A stretch of 64,000 nt of DNA from Gp6-AA40 sp964505975 (GTDB lineage: Bacteria > Acidobacteriota > Vicinamibacteria > Vicinamibacterales > UBA2999): positions 31,296 to 95,295 of the forward strand of contig CAZDLW010000001.1 in assembly GCA_964505975.1 (NCBI GenBank). Direction: 5' to 3'. The translations under genes and the position numbers were made by a program. Shown here piece after piece: positions 1 to 9,672 of the stretch; position 1 is the stretch's first letter; the number at the start of each line of letters is the position of its first letter. The notes under the pieces are model-generated. The model did not search any database and was not told the origin of the DNA. It saw nothing but the letters and a program-made list of their open reading frames with translations.

Positions 1-1329
1 CTCGCGGCGGCCCTCGTCGAAGATCAACAGGGCTTCATCTGGGTGAGTGTGGATGCCGGGTCCGCGATCGTTCGTCTTGACCCTGCGGAGCTGGACAAGG
101 TGGCAGCCGATCCCGCACGCCAGATCGAGTACCGGCTCTTCGATATGTCCGACGGGATACGGGGAGAACTTCGTTCGCTCATCAGGGCTGCGGGCGTCAG
201 GGATGCCCAGGGACAGTTGTGGTTTGCAACGGGATTTGGTGTCGTCATCCTGGATCCGTCGAAAATCCCGCCCAATCAGCGATCTGCGCCGCCGCAGATC
301 GAGTCCGTCTCGCTGGACGGGAGGATGATCGGCCTGCCCGAAGCGGGCGTGACATTGCCCGGACGTGCCTCCACGCTCACGATCGAATACACAGCCGTGA
401 GCGTGAGCGCGGCCTCGAAGCTGCGTTTCCGGTACCGGCTGGAAGGCGTCGAGCCGACCTGGGTGCTGGCCGGGCCCCGTCGGACGGTGTCCTACGCCGA
501 TCTGGCACCGGGACGTTATCAGTTCAGGGTGAGCGCCACGAACGACGGGGTATGGTCGGAAGCCGCCACGTGGGCGTTCGTCGTCTCGCCACCGTTCTAC
601 CGGTCCAGCTGGTTCCTTGTGTTGTCCATGGGCGCACTCGGGTTGATGGTCGGAGCGGCATGGTGGCTGCGGCTGAGTGCTGTTCGAAGGCAGTATCACC
701 TCGTCTTCGAAGAGCGGGCGCGTATGAGTCGCGAAATCCACGACACCTTGCTGCAGAGCCTTGCTGCCATCGGAGTGGAGCTGGAGAACATTGCCACCCA
801 GTTGAATCCGGCAGAGGCGCGGGGTCGCGAATCGCTGCGGCGGCTACGGCGCCAGGTCGTACACTCTTTGCGGGAGGCGCGCGAGTCGATCCTCGGGCTG
901 CGACAGAACTCGATGGAGAGCCGGAGCCTGGTGAGCGCGTTGCAGGCACTCGCCGACAACACGACGGCCGCGCAGCCTGCCCATGTCGATCTGACGGTCG
1001 ATGGGCGGCCGCGTCGCTGCAATCCGGACGTGGAGCTGCAGTTGCTCCGGATCAGCCAGGAGGCCGTGACCAACGCCATCCGACACGGCGCGGCCACTCA
1101 CATCAGTCTCGTCATCGACTTCCGTCCCGAGGCCGTGGCCCTCAGTGTCTCCGACAACGGACGCGGTTTCGTGGTTGGAGAGCACCTCACGGATACGGAG
1201 ACGGGGACGCATCTCGGGCTGCTCGGTATGAGGGAACGGGCCGAGCGTGTCCGGGGCACGTTCGCGATCACCAGTACGGTCGGGAAGGGTGCCCTCGTAG
1301 AAGTGAGCGTGCCGACGCCGCCCGAGTAA
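1..1329 (+). CDS. Propeller-type sensor histidine kinase, 5'-truncated by the window edge
   Basis: The reading frame is open from base 1, and the first residues (EDQQGFIWVSVDAG) look like a two-component-regulator propeller repeat, so the real start lies upstream. After the last propeller blade comes a Y_Y_Y-type beta domain (about window residues 95-195, ending YQFRVSATNDG), one membrane segment (about 200-222), a HisKA_3 dimerisation box (MSREIHDTLLQSL, His phospho-acceptor) and a HATPase_c domain with the N box (QEAVTNAIRHG) and DNGRGF and GLLGMRERAE motifs. The periplasmic propeller probably senses a ligand or envelope state and drives autophosphorylation in the cytoplasm. The response-regulator gene begins 7 nt after its stop and is the likely phosphotransfer partner. 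The stimulus cannot be read from the sequence. Confidence 0.93.
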   Translation, partial: LAAALVEDQQGFIWVSVDAGSAIVRLDPAELDKVAADPARQIEYRLFDMSDGIRGELRSLIRAAGVRDAQGQLWFATGFGVVILDPSKIPPNQRSAPPQIESVSLDGRMIGLPEAGVTLPGRASTLTIEYTAVSVSAASKLRFRYRLEGVEPTWVLAGPRRTVSYADLAPGRYQFRVSATNDGVWSEAATWAFVVSPPFYRSSWFLVLSMGALGLMVGAAWWLRLSAVRRQYHLVFEERARMSREIHDTLLQSLAAIGVELENIATQLNPAEARGRESLRRLRRQVVHSLREARESILGLRQNSMESRSLVSALQALADNTTAAQPAHVDLTVDGRPRRCNPDVELQLLRISQEAVTNAIRHGAATHISLVIDFRPEAVALSVSDNGRGFVVGEHLTDTETGTHLGLLGMRERAERVRGTFAITSTVGKGALVEVSVPTPPE

Positions 1330-1336
1330 GTCTCGT

Positions 1337-1966
1337 ATGTCAGATGCCCTGATTCGAATTCTCTGCGTCGACGACCATCGCCTGATGCGCGAGGGGATTG
1401 TGCGCAGCGTCGGGCTGCAGCCAGACATGGCCGTGATTGCGCAGGCCAGCAACGGCGAGGAAGCCGTGGAACAGTTCCGGCGGCACTCACCCGACGTGAC
1501 GCTCATGGACCTGCAGCTGCCGCGGCTCAGTGGACTGGAGGCCATCCGCATGATCCGCGCGGAACAGCCCCAGGCGCGCATCGTCGTCTTGACGATGTAT
1601 CACGGAGATGAGGACATCTATCGGGCAATCCAGAGCGGCGCGTCCGGCTACCTCCTCAAGGACACCGTGCCCGATGACCTCGCCGACGTGATCCGCGAGG
1701 TCCACCAGGGGCGACGAGTGCTCCCGCCGGCAGTCGCTGCGGCGTTCGAGTCGAGGGCGAGCCAGCCCGGGCTGACACTGCGGGAGATTCAGGTTCTCGA
1801 GCTTCTGGCCTGCGGAAAACGTAATAAGGAGATTGCTGCCGAGCTTGGCATCAGCATCGACACGACGAGCTCGCACATTCGGAGCATCTTTTCGAAGTTC
1901 AAAGTCCACGATCGAACTGCTGCGCTGGCAGAAGGGCTCCGGCGTGGGATTCTTCACATCCCGTGA
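1337..1966 (+). CDS. NarL/LuxR-family response regulator
   Basis: A 209-residue, two-domain DNA-binding response regulator. The receiver domain (about residues 5-120) has the acidic pair D12-D13, phospho-acceptor D58 in VTLMDLQLP and conserved K108 in YLLKDT. The C-terminal LuxR helix-turn-helix (about 146-205) reads LTLREIQVLELLACGKRNKE followed by a typical recognition helix. The gene directly follows the propeller kinase on the same strand, so the two form a cognate pair in one transcript. The target genes are unknown. The exported module that starts about 390 bp downstream is a candidate by position only. Confidence 0.95.
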   Translation: MSDALIRILCVDDHRLMREGIVRSVGLQPDMAVIAQASNGEEAVEQFRRHSPDVTLMDLQLPRLSGLEAIRMIRAEQPQARIVVLTMYHGDEDIYRAIQSGASGYLLKDTVPDDLADVIREVHQGRRVLPPAVAAAFESRASQPGLTLREIQVLELLACGKRNKEIAAELGISIDTTSSHIRSIFSKFKVHDRTAALAEGLRRGILHIP

Positions 1967-2358
1967 AAAGGTACATCGTGCCGTCCGGCCCGTTGGACGA
2001 TTTTTTGACGTAACCTTCGCTCGTGGGTGCCGATTCCGGGCTGACGGGACCGGGCTGCAGTACGTCACACATTTCTGTGAGTTGACCCGCTGTCGGGTTT
2101 GCCGCTACAAACGATTGTCTGTGAGCGACTTCACGGGAAGAGCGTGCGACATTCCCGAGCGCTTCGTCAGGAGAAACGCAGTGACGCTCGAATCGCCGAG
2201 ACCCAGAAGGTCGGAGTGGGTCCGCTTCACCGGTGCCAGTATCGATCTTGCCTCGTGTGCGGGGCTGGACATCTCCTAACGCCGTCGCAAATACTTGCAT
2301 CATTCGTGACGATCTCGGCGTTGCGAGATGTCTAGTGGCCGTGGGGAGGAGAGAGAGT
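1967..2358. other. Intergenic region between the two-component system and the exported module
   Basis: There are 392 bases with no convincing gene. Open frames crossing it are extensions or shadows of neighbouring genes and lack a ribosome binding site or a recognisable domain. A purine-rich stretch just before 2359 (ggggaggagagagag) is the ribosome binding site of the next gene. I found no strong sigma-70 promoter, repeat or RNA gene, though the promoter of the next gene should lie here. Confidence 0.5.
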
Positions 2359-3426
2359 ATGCAACGGATGTGTCCGCAGCGTGCGTGGATGGCAGTGCTG
2401 GTTGCACTCCTGGCGGTAGCGGGTGTGGTTGCCCTGCCGTCTGCCCAGCAGACAGGACGCGGTAGCTTCTCCGACAACTTCACCGGGCAGATCGCGGTTG
2501 CCGACGGGTCGGACCTTCGAACGTCCCGCATCCGATTCGAGGCGGGAGCCCGAACGAACTGGCACGTCCACTCGGTCGGCCAGGTCATCCTCGTGGAGGA
2601 GGGGCGCGGGCTCGCCCAGGAACAAGGCGGAGAGATTCGCGAGATGCTGCCGGGGCAGCCGGTCTACCTGCGACCGAACGTGCCGCACTGGCACGGGGCC
2701 GCGCCGGACGAGGCGATGGTGCAGCTGACGATGTATTCGGGCCGACTCGATTGGATGCATCCTGTCACGGACGAGGAGTATCGAGGGCGGGCGCAGGCCG
2801 CCGACCCGTCCGCGCTCGAGCAGCTGCAGCGCGCCGTGGCAAATCTGGAGGGTGGTCGAATTCAGCGGCCATCCTACGAGGCTCTGACCGCGGACCAGAA
2901 GGCGTACGTGGGCAGCATTCTCAGCGGGCCACGCAGCAACATTCCGCCGCCGCTCGCGGTGATGCTGGTGAGCCCGGGTCTGGGCGACCTTGTGCAGAAG
3001 GCCATTGCGTACGCACGTTTTGCCGGCACCGAAGGCTTCTCGAGTGTCCCGCCCAAGCTGAACGAGCTCGCGATTCTGATGGCGGCTCGGATGTGGTCCG
3101 GCGAGTACGTCTGGCACGCTCATCACGGCTATGCCGTGCGGGTGGGCCTGAGCCCCGACGTCGTCGAGGCCGTGCAGGTTGGCAGACGACCGGCCAACAT
3201 GGAGTCCGACGTGGAAGCGGTGTACAACCTCTTCGACGAGATGATCAGCCGCCGGAGCGTCAGCGATGCCACCCTCGACGCGGCACGTCGAGTCCTGGGC
3301 GGAGACAGGGGCGTCATCGATATCATCGGCTCGTTCGCGCTCTATTCGATCTCGTCCATGATGGTGATGGTGGACCAGATGCCCCTTCCCGATGGAGTGG
3401 CACCCTACGTCCCACCGGCCCGGTAG
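2359..3426 (+). CDS. Exported cupin / carboxymuconolactone decarboxylase fusion protein
   Basis: The start at 2359 is chosen because a strong purine-rich ribosome binding site precedes it and it gives a clean signal peptide (hydrophobic core about residues 10-28, ending ALPSAQQ). An upstream in-frame start would add unrelated residues. A cupin domain follows (about 40-140; TNWHVHSVGQVILVEEG and PNVPHWHGAAP carry the metal-ligand histidines), then an AhpD/CMD-like helical domain (about 195-330; ELAILMAARMWSGEYVWHAH). The CxxC pair of AhpD peroxidases is absent, so a decarboxylase-like or binding role is more likely than peroxidase activity. It leads a same-strand series with the DUF1592 and DUF1552 genes. 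The substrate is unknown. Confidence 0.85.
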   Translation: MQRMCPQRAWMAVLVALLAVAGVVALPSAQQTGRGSFSDNFTGQIAVADGSDLRTSRIRFEAGARTNWHVHSVGQVILVEEGRGLAQEQGGEIREMLPGQPVYLRPNVPHWHGAAPDEAMVQLTMYSGRLDWMHPVTDEEYRGRAQAADPSALEQLQRAVANLEGGRIQRPSYEALTADQKAYVGSILSGPRSNIPPPLAVMLVSPGLGDLVQKAIAYARFAGTEGFSSVPPKLNELAILMAARMWSGEYVWHAHHGYAVRVGLSPDVVEAVQVGRRPANMESDVEAVYNLFDEMISRRSVSDATLDAARRVLGGDRGVIDIIGSFALYSISSMMVMVDQMPLPDGVAPYVPPAR

Positions 3427-3463
3427 GCAGGAGATTGCAGGCGACAGAAACGCGGAGTTCGGG

Positions 3464-5995
3464 ATGACGCACGGCAGGCGATCCCGGTGGACGCACATGA
3501 TGGCTGGTGCGCTCGTCATGCTTCCCGTGATGACGGCACATGACTGGTCCGGGTCGGCGTCGGCTATCCACCCGCACGTCGAGCCGGAATCCGTATTGGC
3601 GTCTGCCTCGTCCGCGCATGTCCCGGCCCGGGTGGTTGCGGCTCAGGCGGGTCCGTCACAACAGAGCGGTCCCGTCTCGTCGCGCGCGTCGCAGGAGGCG
3701 CTCTTCGCCCGCTACTGCGTTGCCTGTCACACGGCGCAGCAGCGACAGCGCGGTGTGGTGCCGATTGCACTGGATTCGCTCGAGTTGTCCGACGTCGCGG
3801 CCGACGGCGACGCATGGGAGCGGGTCGTGCGGAAGATGCGGGCGGGTCTCATGCCGCCTCCCGGGATGCCGCGTCCCGATCGTGCCAGCCACGACGCCTT
3901 CGTCGCATGGCTGGAAGACGAGCTCGATCGCGCCAGCCGTGCGAACCCGAATCCGGGACGGACGGAGCCGCTGCACAGACTCAATCGGACCGAGTACCGG
4001 AATGCGATCCGCGACCTGCTCGACCTGGACATCGACGTGGCGTCACTGCTCCCGGCCGACGATGCCAGCTACGGCTTCGACAACATCGCAGGCGTGTCGA
4101 AGATCTCGCCGACACTGCTGGAACGATATCTGGCGGCCGCCCAGCGGATCAGCCGTGCGGCCGTTGGTACCGTACCACCGGCGCCGACCATCGACTACTT
4201 CCGCGTGGCTGACGACCTCGCGCAGGATCGCCGCCTGCCGGGGCTGTCGTTCGGCACTCGAGGCGGCACGCTGATTCGGTACCTGTTTCCGGTGGACGCG
4301 GAGTACGAAATCCGTGTCGATCTCGCGCGCGACCTGAATGAGCAGGTCCCCATCTACGCCGAGCCACAGCACCTGGAAGTCAGTATCGACGGTGAACGCG
4401 TACAGGTCTTCACGTTACCTGGCGTGCAGCAGACGGGGCGGGGCGGCGGACGAGGGGCGCAGCAGGAGCGAAACCGTGCGGATCAGGACTGGGTGGTCCG
4501 GGTGCCCGTCGAGGCGGGTACCCGTGACGTGCAGGTCGCCTTCATCCAATTGACGGCGGCAATTGCCGAGACCGCCCGACTTCCGTTTGTCCGTCCGTAC
4601 CCGGCGGGGGTGAACATCGGTGAAACACGCACAGGCGCCTATCTGCGCAGCGTGGAGATCAGTGGCCCATACGATGCGTCCGGACCGGGAGACTCGCCCA
4701 GCCGGCGGCGCATCTTCGCCTGCCAGCCGGCTTCGCACGCGGATGAGTCCTCGTGCGCGCAAGCCATTGTGACCGATCTGGCGCGGAGCGCATTCCGGAG
4801 GCCTGTGACGGAGGAGGACGTGGAGCCCCTGCTCGCGTTCTACGATGAGGGGCATCGCGCAGGTGGATTCGAGGCCGGGATTGAACGTGCGCTCCGGCGG
4901 CTGCTGGTCAGCCCCGAGTTCCTGATGCGCGTCGAAAGCGAGCCACCGGACGCGGCACCGGGTACGACGTATCGCATCAGCGAGTTGGAACTGGCGTCGC
5001 GACTGTCTTTCTTCCTGTGGAGCAGCATTCCCGACGACGAGCTGTTGAGGCTGGCCCAAGAGAAACAGCTCCGCGACCCCGAGGTCCTGGACCAGCAGAT
5101 CCGCCGGATGCTGAACGATCGACGGTTCAGCGCGTTCGTCGAGAACTTTGCCGGTCAGTGGCTGTTCCTCAGGAACCTGCCGGCCGCGGTTCCGGTCCAG
5201 GCCAATTTTCCGGATTTCGACGACAGCCTGCGACAGGCCTTCCGCCGCGAGACGGAGCTCTTCTTCGAGAGTGTGGTGCAGGAGGACCGCAGCGCCCTGG
5301 ATCTGTTGCGCGCGGACTATACATTTCTCAACGAACGGCTGGCGCGGCACTACGGAGTCCCGAACGTGAAGGGGAGCCACTTCCGGCGGGTCCAGCTGGA
5401 GCCGCAGGTGAGGCGGAGAGGGCTGTTCGGTCACGGGAGCATCCTTACCGTGACGTCGTATCCTGATCGGACCTCGCCGGTCGTCCGTGGGAAGTGGATA
5501 CTCGAGAACCTCCTGGGCACACCTCCACCGGAGCCACCACCGGATGTCCCGGAGCTGGAAGCACCGAGTTTCGCTGGAGAGGTGCTCTCCATGCGCGAGC
5601 GGATTGCACAGCACCGCCAGAATCCGGTGTGTGCGAGCTGTCATTCCATGATGGATCCGCTTGGCCTGGCGCTCGAGAACTATGACGCCGTGGGCAAGTG
5701 GCGGACGATCGATGAATCGGGTGCACGGATCGACGCCTCCGGGGCGTTGCCGGACGGAACGCCGTTTGAAGGAGCGGATGGGCTCATAGACGCGCTGTTG
5801 GGCACGGACACGTTCATCACGACGTTGACGGAGAAGATGCTCATCTATGCACTGGGTCGCGGCCTCGAGTACTATGATGCGCCAACGATCCGGGCCATCG
5901 TCCGCGATGCCGCTCGCGACGACTATCGCCTGTCATCGCTCATCCGGAGCATCGTCCGGAGTACGCCCTTCCAGATGAGGAGATCGGAATCATGA
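3464..5995 (+). CDS. DUF1592/DUF1588-family cytochrome c-like exported protein
   Basis: A large exported protein of the planctomycete-type cytochrome family. The ATG at 3464 avoids overlap with the preceding gene and gives MTHGRRSRWTHMM plus a hydrophobic signal segment. The N-terminal haem motif is CVACH in FARYCVACHTAQQ. DUF1587 (LHRLNRTEYRNAIRDLLDLD), a long beta-rich region, DUF1595 (FRRPVTEEDVEPLLAFYDEG), DUF1592 (SRLSFFLWSSIPDDELL), DUF1588 with a second haem motif (VCASCHSMMDPLGLALENYD) and a C-terminal DUF1585 follow in the usual order. The biochemical role of this family is not established. The haem motifs imply periplasmic electron transfer, probably with the DUF1552 protein whose ATG overlaps this stop codon. 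Confidence 0.92.
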   Translation: MTHGRRSRWTHMMAGALVMLPVMTAHDWSGSASAIHPHVEPESVLASASSAHVPARVVAAQAGPSQQSGPVSSRASQEALFARYCVACHTAQQRQRGVVPIALDSLELSDVAADGDAWERVVRKMRAGLMPPPGMPRPDRASHDAFVAWLEDELDRASRANPNPGRTEPLHRLNRTEYRNAIRDLLDLDIDVASLLPADDASYGFDNIAGVSKISPTLLERYLAAAQRISRAAVGTVPPAPTIDYFRVADDLAQDRRLPGLSFGTRGGTLIRYLFPVDAEYEIRVDLARDLNEQVPIYAEPQHLEVSIDGERVQVFTLPGVQQTGRGGGRGAQQERNRADQDWVVRVPVEAGTRDVQVAFIQLTAAIAETARLPFVRPYPAGVNIGETRTGAYLRSVEISGPYDASGPGDSPSRRRIFACQPASHADESSCAQAIVTDLARSAFRRPVTEEDVEPLLAFYDEGHRAGGFEAGIERALRRLLVSPEFLMRVESEPPDAAPGTTYRISELELASRLSFFLWSSIPDDELLRLAQEKQLRDPEVLDQQIRRMLNDRRFSAFVENFAGQWLFLRNLPAAVPVQANFPDFDDSLRQAFRRETELFFESVVQEDRSALDLLRADYTFLNERLARHYGVPNVKGSHFRRVQLEPQVRRRGLFGHGSILTVTSYPDRTSPVVRGKWILENLLGTPPPEPPPDVPELEAPSFAGEVLSMRERIAQHRQNPVCASCHSMMDPLGLALENYDAVGKWRTIDESGARIDASGALPDGTPFEGADGLIDALLGTDTFITTLTEKMLIYALGRGLEYYDAPTIRAIVRDAARDDYRLSSLIRSIVRSTPFQMRRSES

Positions 5996-7359
5996 TCGTG
6001 ACCAAGATGGCCCTGCCCAGGCGGACCTTCCTGCGCGGGGTGGGCGCCACGCTGGCACTCCCGCTGCTGGACGCCATGGTGCCCGCCCTGACCGCGGTGG
6101 CGAGGACTCCCGCCAACGCGGCGCGCCGGATCGGGTTCATCTACATGCCGAATGGGGTGGCGATGAACTTCTCGGGCATCGATTACTGGACGCCGACCGG
6201 AGAGGGCACGACGTTCGAGTTTTCTCCCATCCTGGCCCCGCTCGCGCCCGTTCGTGAACGGCTGCTCGTCATCAGCGGCCTCTATCAGGAGCAGGCGGAG
6301 GCCGGCGACGACGGCGCCAGTGGGGATCACACACGGGGCACGAGCACCTGGCTGACGGGCGTATACCCGAAGCGTACCGAAGGTGCCGACGTACGAAACG
6401 GCATCTCCGCGGATCAGATTGCCGCATCAGCGTTGGGAAAGGAGACGGCGCTCCCGTCGCTGGAGCTCGGCATCGATCTCAACTTCCTGGCGGGCCAGTG
6501 TGAGAACAGCTACAGCTGCGTGTACCTGAACACACTGGCGTGGAGCTCCCCGACGACGCCGCTGCCGACGGAGAACAACCCGCGAATCGTGTTCGAGCGG
6601 CTCTTTGGCGACGGGGGCACCCCTGAAGAGCGAGCGGCTCAGGCCCGAGAGAACCAGAGCATCCTGGATTCCGTGCTCGACGATCTGGCGAGGCTACAAC
6701 GCAGGCTGGGGCCGGGAGACCGGAACAGGGTGAGCGAGTACGTCGAGGCCGTACGCGAGGTCGAGCGGCGGATTCAGCGGGTCGAACGCCACGCCGACAC
6801 CGAACTGCCAGCACTGGACCGGCCGAGAGGCATTCCCGAACGCTTCGACGAGCACGTCAAGCTCATGTACGAACTGCAGTGGCTGGCCTTTCGCGCGGAC
6901 ATCACACGCGTCGTGACCTTCATGCTCGGACGCGAGCTCAACTTCCGCACCTATCCTGAGATCGGCATCACGCAGGGGCATCACGGCCTTTCGCATCATG
7001 CGAATCGTCCGGATCAAATTGCGCTGTATTCGAAGCTCGGGGTCTATCAGGCGGAGCTGTTCGCCTGGTTTCTCGACAAACTGAAGGACACGCCCGAAGG
7101 CGACGGCACGCTGCTGGATCATTCGCTGTTCCTCTACGGCGCGGGTCTGAGCGATCCGAACACGCACTCGCACAACGACCTGCCGTTGACGGTGGTCGGT
7201 GGCAAGGGCCAGCTGGAGGGTGGGCGTCATCTGGTGTTTCGCGACCGGCCTCCGATGACGAACCTGTTGTTGAGCCTGCTCGACAAGGTCGGGGTCCATG
7301 CCGACCGCCTGGGGGATAGCACCGGCCGGTTTGCCGGCGAACCGCTCACGGGGGTGTAG
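5992..7359 (+). CDS. TAT-exported DUF1552 protein
   Basis: The start codon overlaps the DUF1592 stop (ATGA), so the two are translationally coupled. The N-terminus carries a twin-arginine-like signal (PRRTFLRGVGATLALPLLDA), which implies export of a folded, perhaps cofactor-containing protein. The rest (about residues 45-455) is one DUF1552 domain, related to the alkaline-phosphatase/sulfatase-like DUF1501 group, with IGFIYMPNGVAMNFSG, GDHTRGTSTWLTGV and a C-terminal GAGLSDPNTHSHNDLP block rich in potential metal ligands. DUF1592 and DUF1552 genes are regularly paired in Acidobacteriota and Planctomycetota, so a joint complex is plausible. The enzymatic activity is unknown. Confidence 0.93.
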   Translation: MIVTKMALPRRTFLRGVGATLALPLLDAMVPALTAVARTPANAARRIGFIYMPNGVAMNFSGIDYWTPTGEGTTFEFSPILAPLAPVRERLLVISGLYQEQAEAGDDGASGDHTRGTSTWLTGVYPKRTEGADVRNGISADQIAASALGKETALPSLELGIDLNFLAGQCENSYSCVYLNTLAWSSPTTPLPTENNPRIVFERLFGDGGTPEERAAQARENQSILDSVLDDLARLQRRLGPGDRNRVSEYVEAVREVERRIQRVERHADTELPALDRPRGIPERFDEHVKLMYELQWLAFRADITRVVTFMLGRELNFRTYPEIGITQGHHGLSHHANRPDQIALYSKLGVYQAELFAWFLDKLKDTPEGDGTLLDHSLFLYGAGLSDPNTHSHNDLPLTVVGGKGQLEGGRHLVFRDRPPMTNLLLSLLDKVGVHADRLGDSTGRFAGEPLTGV

Positions 7360-7379
7360 GACTGTTCGGTTTCCTTAAT

Positions 7380-7575
7380 CCCGGAGCTCAGTGGGGTTGC
7401 GACGGAGCGGCGACCTCCGACTCGCGCGACACCAGTCGGGCAAAACGCATCTGGAGCGTGAGGACCGAGCTGGGTTGCGGGACCCAGCTCTGGTCGCTGG
7501 TCGCCGGTGAAGGATGCGTTTTACCGCGCGGAGTCGTCGGGAGCCCGCCCCGTTGCAACTCCACTGAGCTCCGGG
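7380..7575 (+). repeat. Structured palindromic repeat, copy A (about 196 bp)
   Basis: This is a nested hairpin. The outer arms cccggagctcagtgg (7380-7394) and its exact complement (7561-7575) enclose a second inverted pair around aaaacgcatc / gatgcgtttt and an apical 9-bp stem gagctgggt/acccagctc with loop tgcggg (7467-7490). Copy B (21049-21216) is close to its reverse complement and copy C (26918-27104) shares the core blocks. It lies between two plus-strand genes. The core block gcgacctccgactcgcgcga is read in the direction of transcription here, as in the other two copies. Confidence 0.85.
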
Positions 7576-7730
7576 ACCTAACCCCCCGGACTCGTCCTGG
7601 ACGCGAGCACACGTCGGAGCAGGCCGACTGGTGAGGCGCGTAACACGCCTCGGTGCAGCGAGTCTTCCGAGGCGGGTCTGCTGAGGCAGACCGAGGCGCG
7701 CCAGGGTCGACGCAGAATGCAGGATTCAGA
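7576..7730 (+). other. Leader of the ankyrin/cytochrome gene with small hairpins
   Basis: Between palindromic copy A and the ankyrin gene there is no gene, but two further short inverted repeats are present: gaggcg/cgcctc around 7633-7651 and ggtctgc/gcagacc with loop tgag at 7675-7692. The phrase cagaatgcag occurs here and again just before 16557. No clear promoter was found. Confidence 0.5.
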
Positions 7731-9569
7731 ATGCAGAAGCGCCTTCGGTATCTGTTGGGAGCATCGTTGGCGCTGGCGCTCGGTCTCAGCGCCGCCGGAA
7801 ACGAGGCGTCGCTCGTGGAGGCCGTCAAGGCGCGGAACACCCAGGCGGCACTCGCGCTCCTGTCGAAACCGGGAGAGATCAACACGCCAGAGGCGGACGG
7901 TACCACCGCCCTCCACTGGGCCGTTCACCATGACGACCTCGCGCTGGCCGATGCGCTCCTGCGGGCCGGCGCCGATGCGGGCCTGGCCAACCGCTATGGT
8001 GTCACGCCCATCTATCTGGCCGCAGAAAATGGCAGTCGAGCACTGATTGAGCGGCTGACCGACGCAGGCGTCGATCCCGAGACAGCCCTCCCAGGGGGGG
8101 AGACCGCGCTGATGACGGCTGCACGGGCGGGTAATCCGGATGCCGTCCGCGTCCTCCTGGTACGGGGCGCGAACCCAAACGCGCGAGAGGGGTGGAGAGG
8201 CCAGACCGCACTCATGTGGGCGGCAGCCGAGAACAACGCGGACGTGATCCGGGAGCTCGTACGCGCCGGGGCCGACGTGACGGCCACGTCCACCAGCGGC
8301 AGCCTGACGCCCTTGCTGTTTGCCGTGCGGGGCGGGCATCTGGACGCGACCCGGGCGCTCCTCGAGGCCGGCGCCGAGGTCAACGAGCGTCTGTCGGATG
8401 GCATGAGCGCCCTGGTGCTGGCTGTGTTCAATGCCCATTACGAGCTTGCGGCCATCCTCCTCGAGCATGGAGCCGATCCAAACGCCGCTGAGCAGGGGTG
8501 GACCGCGCTGCACCAGGTGGCATGGTCGCGCAGGCCCAATAGGGGTTTCAACCTGCCGGGCGCGGTCGCGACTGGCGACGTGGACAGCCTGGAGCTCGTG
8601 CGCACACTCGTCGCCCGCGGCGCCGACGTGAACGCGCGTATGACACGGGAGCCGCGCGACGGAAACCGCAACATGCTCAACCGCATCGGATCAACCGCCT
8701 TCCTGATGGCGGCCAAGTCGGCCGACGTGCCCCTCATGCGCCAGCTCCTCGATCTTGGTGCCGATCCGTCGCTGACGAACGAAGACGGCAGCAGCGCGCT
8801 GATGGTGGCGGCGGGAGTCGGCGTGTTCGGTCCGGGAGAAAGTCCAGGGACGCATGAAGAAGCGCTCGCAGCCGTGAGACTGGCTCTGCAGGTGGGTGGT
8901 GGCACGGTCAACGACATCGACAAGAACGGGGAGACCGCCGTCCACGGGGCGGTCTACCGAGGCGGCGCCGTTCCGGTGATCGAGTTCCTGGCGGAGAACG
9001 GTGCGAGGCTCGATGTGGAGAACGACAAGGGCTGGACGCCGCTCGTCGCCGCTGATGGAGTGGTCTATGGCAGCAGCGGCATCAGGCGGTACCCGGAGAC
9101 GGCAGCGCTGCTGCGAGAACTGCTGCGCGAGCGGGGAGCGCTCACGCCCGACTCCGAACCTGCGCCCGACGGGATTGTGCCTGCACGGGAGGCGCGAAGG
9201 CCGGAGACGAAGTACACGATCTGGGACGGAGTGTTCAGCGATCGACAGGCGGAGCGTGGACGGCAGGCGTACCAACGTGAATGTGCGTTCTGCCATCGCG
9301 AGGACCTTCGAGGGGATGCGACGGCCACGTCGCTCGTGGGGCCGGCCTTCTCCACCCGATGGGGTGGCATGACCATTCACGACATGGTGGAGGAGCTGAG
9401 GTCGTCCATGCCGCAGAATGCACCAGACAGCCTGGGCGATCAGGTCTACGTCGATCTCGTCAGTTACCTGCTGAAGGAGAACGGCAGCCCGTCTGGTGCC
9501 GGGGATCTCCCCATTACCGCTGCGGACCTCAGACAGATACTCATGACCGGTCCCCCGGAGACGCGCTAG
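7731..9569 (+). CDS. Exported ankyrin-repeat protein with C-terminal cytochrome c domain
   Basis: The ATG at 7731 gives MQKRLRYLLGASLALALGLS, a signal peptide, and is preferred over an upstream in-frame start. The body is a long series of ankyrin repeats (about residues 27-470) with unmistakable units such as DGTTALHWAVHHDDLALADA and GWTALHQVAWSRR. The last roughly 110 residues hold one c-type haem site, CAFCHRED, with a downstream Met-rich segment that could give the axial ligand. The fold suggests an exported scaffold that binds a protein partner and passes electrons. It lies downstream of the DUF1592/DUF1552 pair on the same strand, so it may be a subunit of the same oxidative complex. The function is inferred from context only. 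Confidence 0.9.
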   Translation: MQKRLRYLLGASLALALGLSAAGNEASLVEAVKARNTQAALALLSKPGEINTPEADGTTALHWAVHHDDLALADALLRAGADAGLANRYGVTPIYLAAENGSRALIERLTDAGVDPETALPGGETALMTAARAGNPDAVRVLLVRGANPNAREGWRGQTALMWAAAENNADVIRELVRAGADVTATSTSGSLTPLLFAVRGGHLDATRALLEAGAEVNERLSDGMSALVLAVFNAHYELAAILLEHGADPNAAEQGWTALHQVAWSRRPNRGFNLPGAVATGDVDSLELVRTLVARGADVNARMTREPRDGNRNMLNRIGSTAFLMAAKSADVPLMRQLLDLGADPSLTNEDGSSALMVAAGVGVFGPGESPGTHEEALAAVRLALQVGGGTVNDIDKNGETAVHGAVYRGGAVPVIEFLAENGARLDVENDKGWTPLVAADGVVYGSSGIRRYPETAALLRELLRERGALTPDSEPAPDGIVPAREARRPETKYTIWDGVFSDRQAERGRQAYQRECAFCHREDLRGDATATSLVGPAFSTRWGGMTIHDMVEELRSSMPQNAPDSLGDQVYVDLVSYLLKENGSPSGAGDLPITAADLRQILMTGPPETR

Positions 9570-9672
9570 CCTCCCGGGACACCTCGATATAATCCTTCCC
9601 CATTCGGATCCGTTCCCTTCTGCCTTGTCCGGCCGTGGCCGGATCAGGGCCGTGGGGTCCCTCGACTGAAGG

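Noticed and set aside
7576..7705. Insertion-sequence end near palindromic copy A
   Set aside because: The hairpins are suggestive but there is no transposase gene, no target-site duplication and no matching second end.
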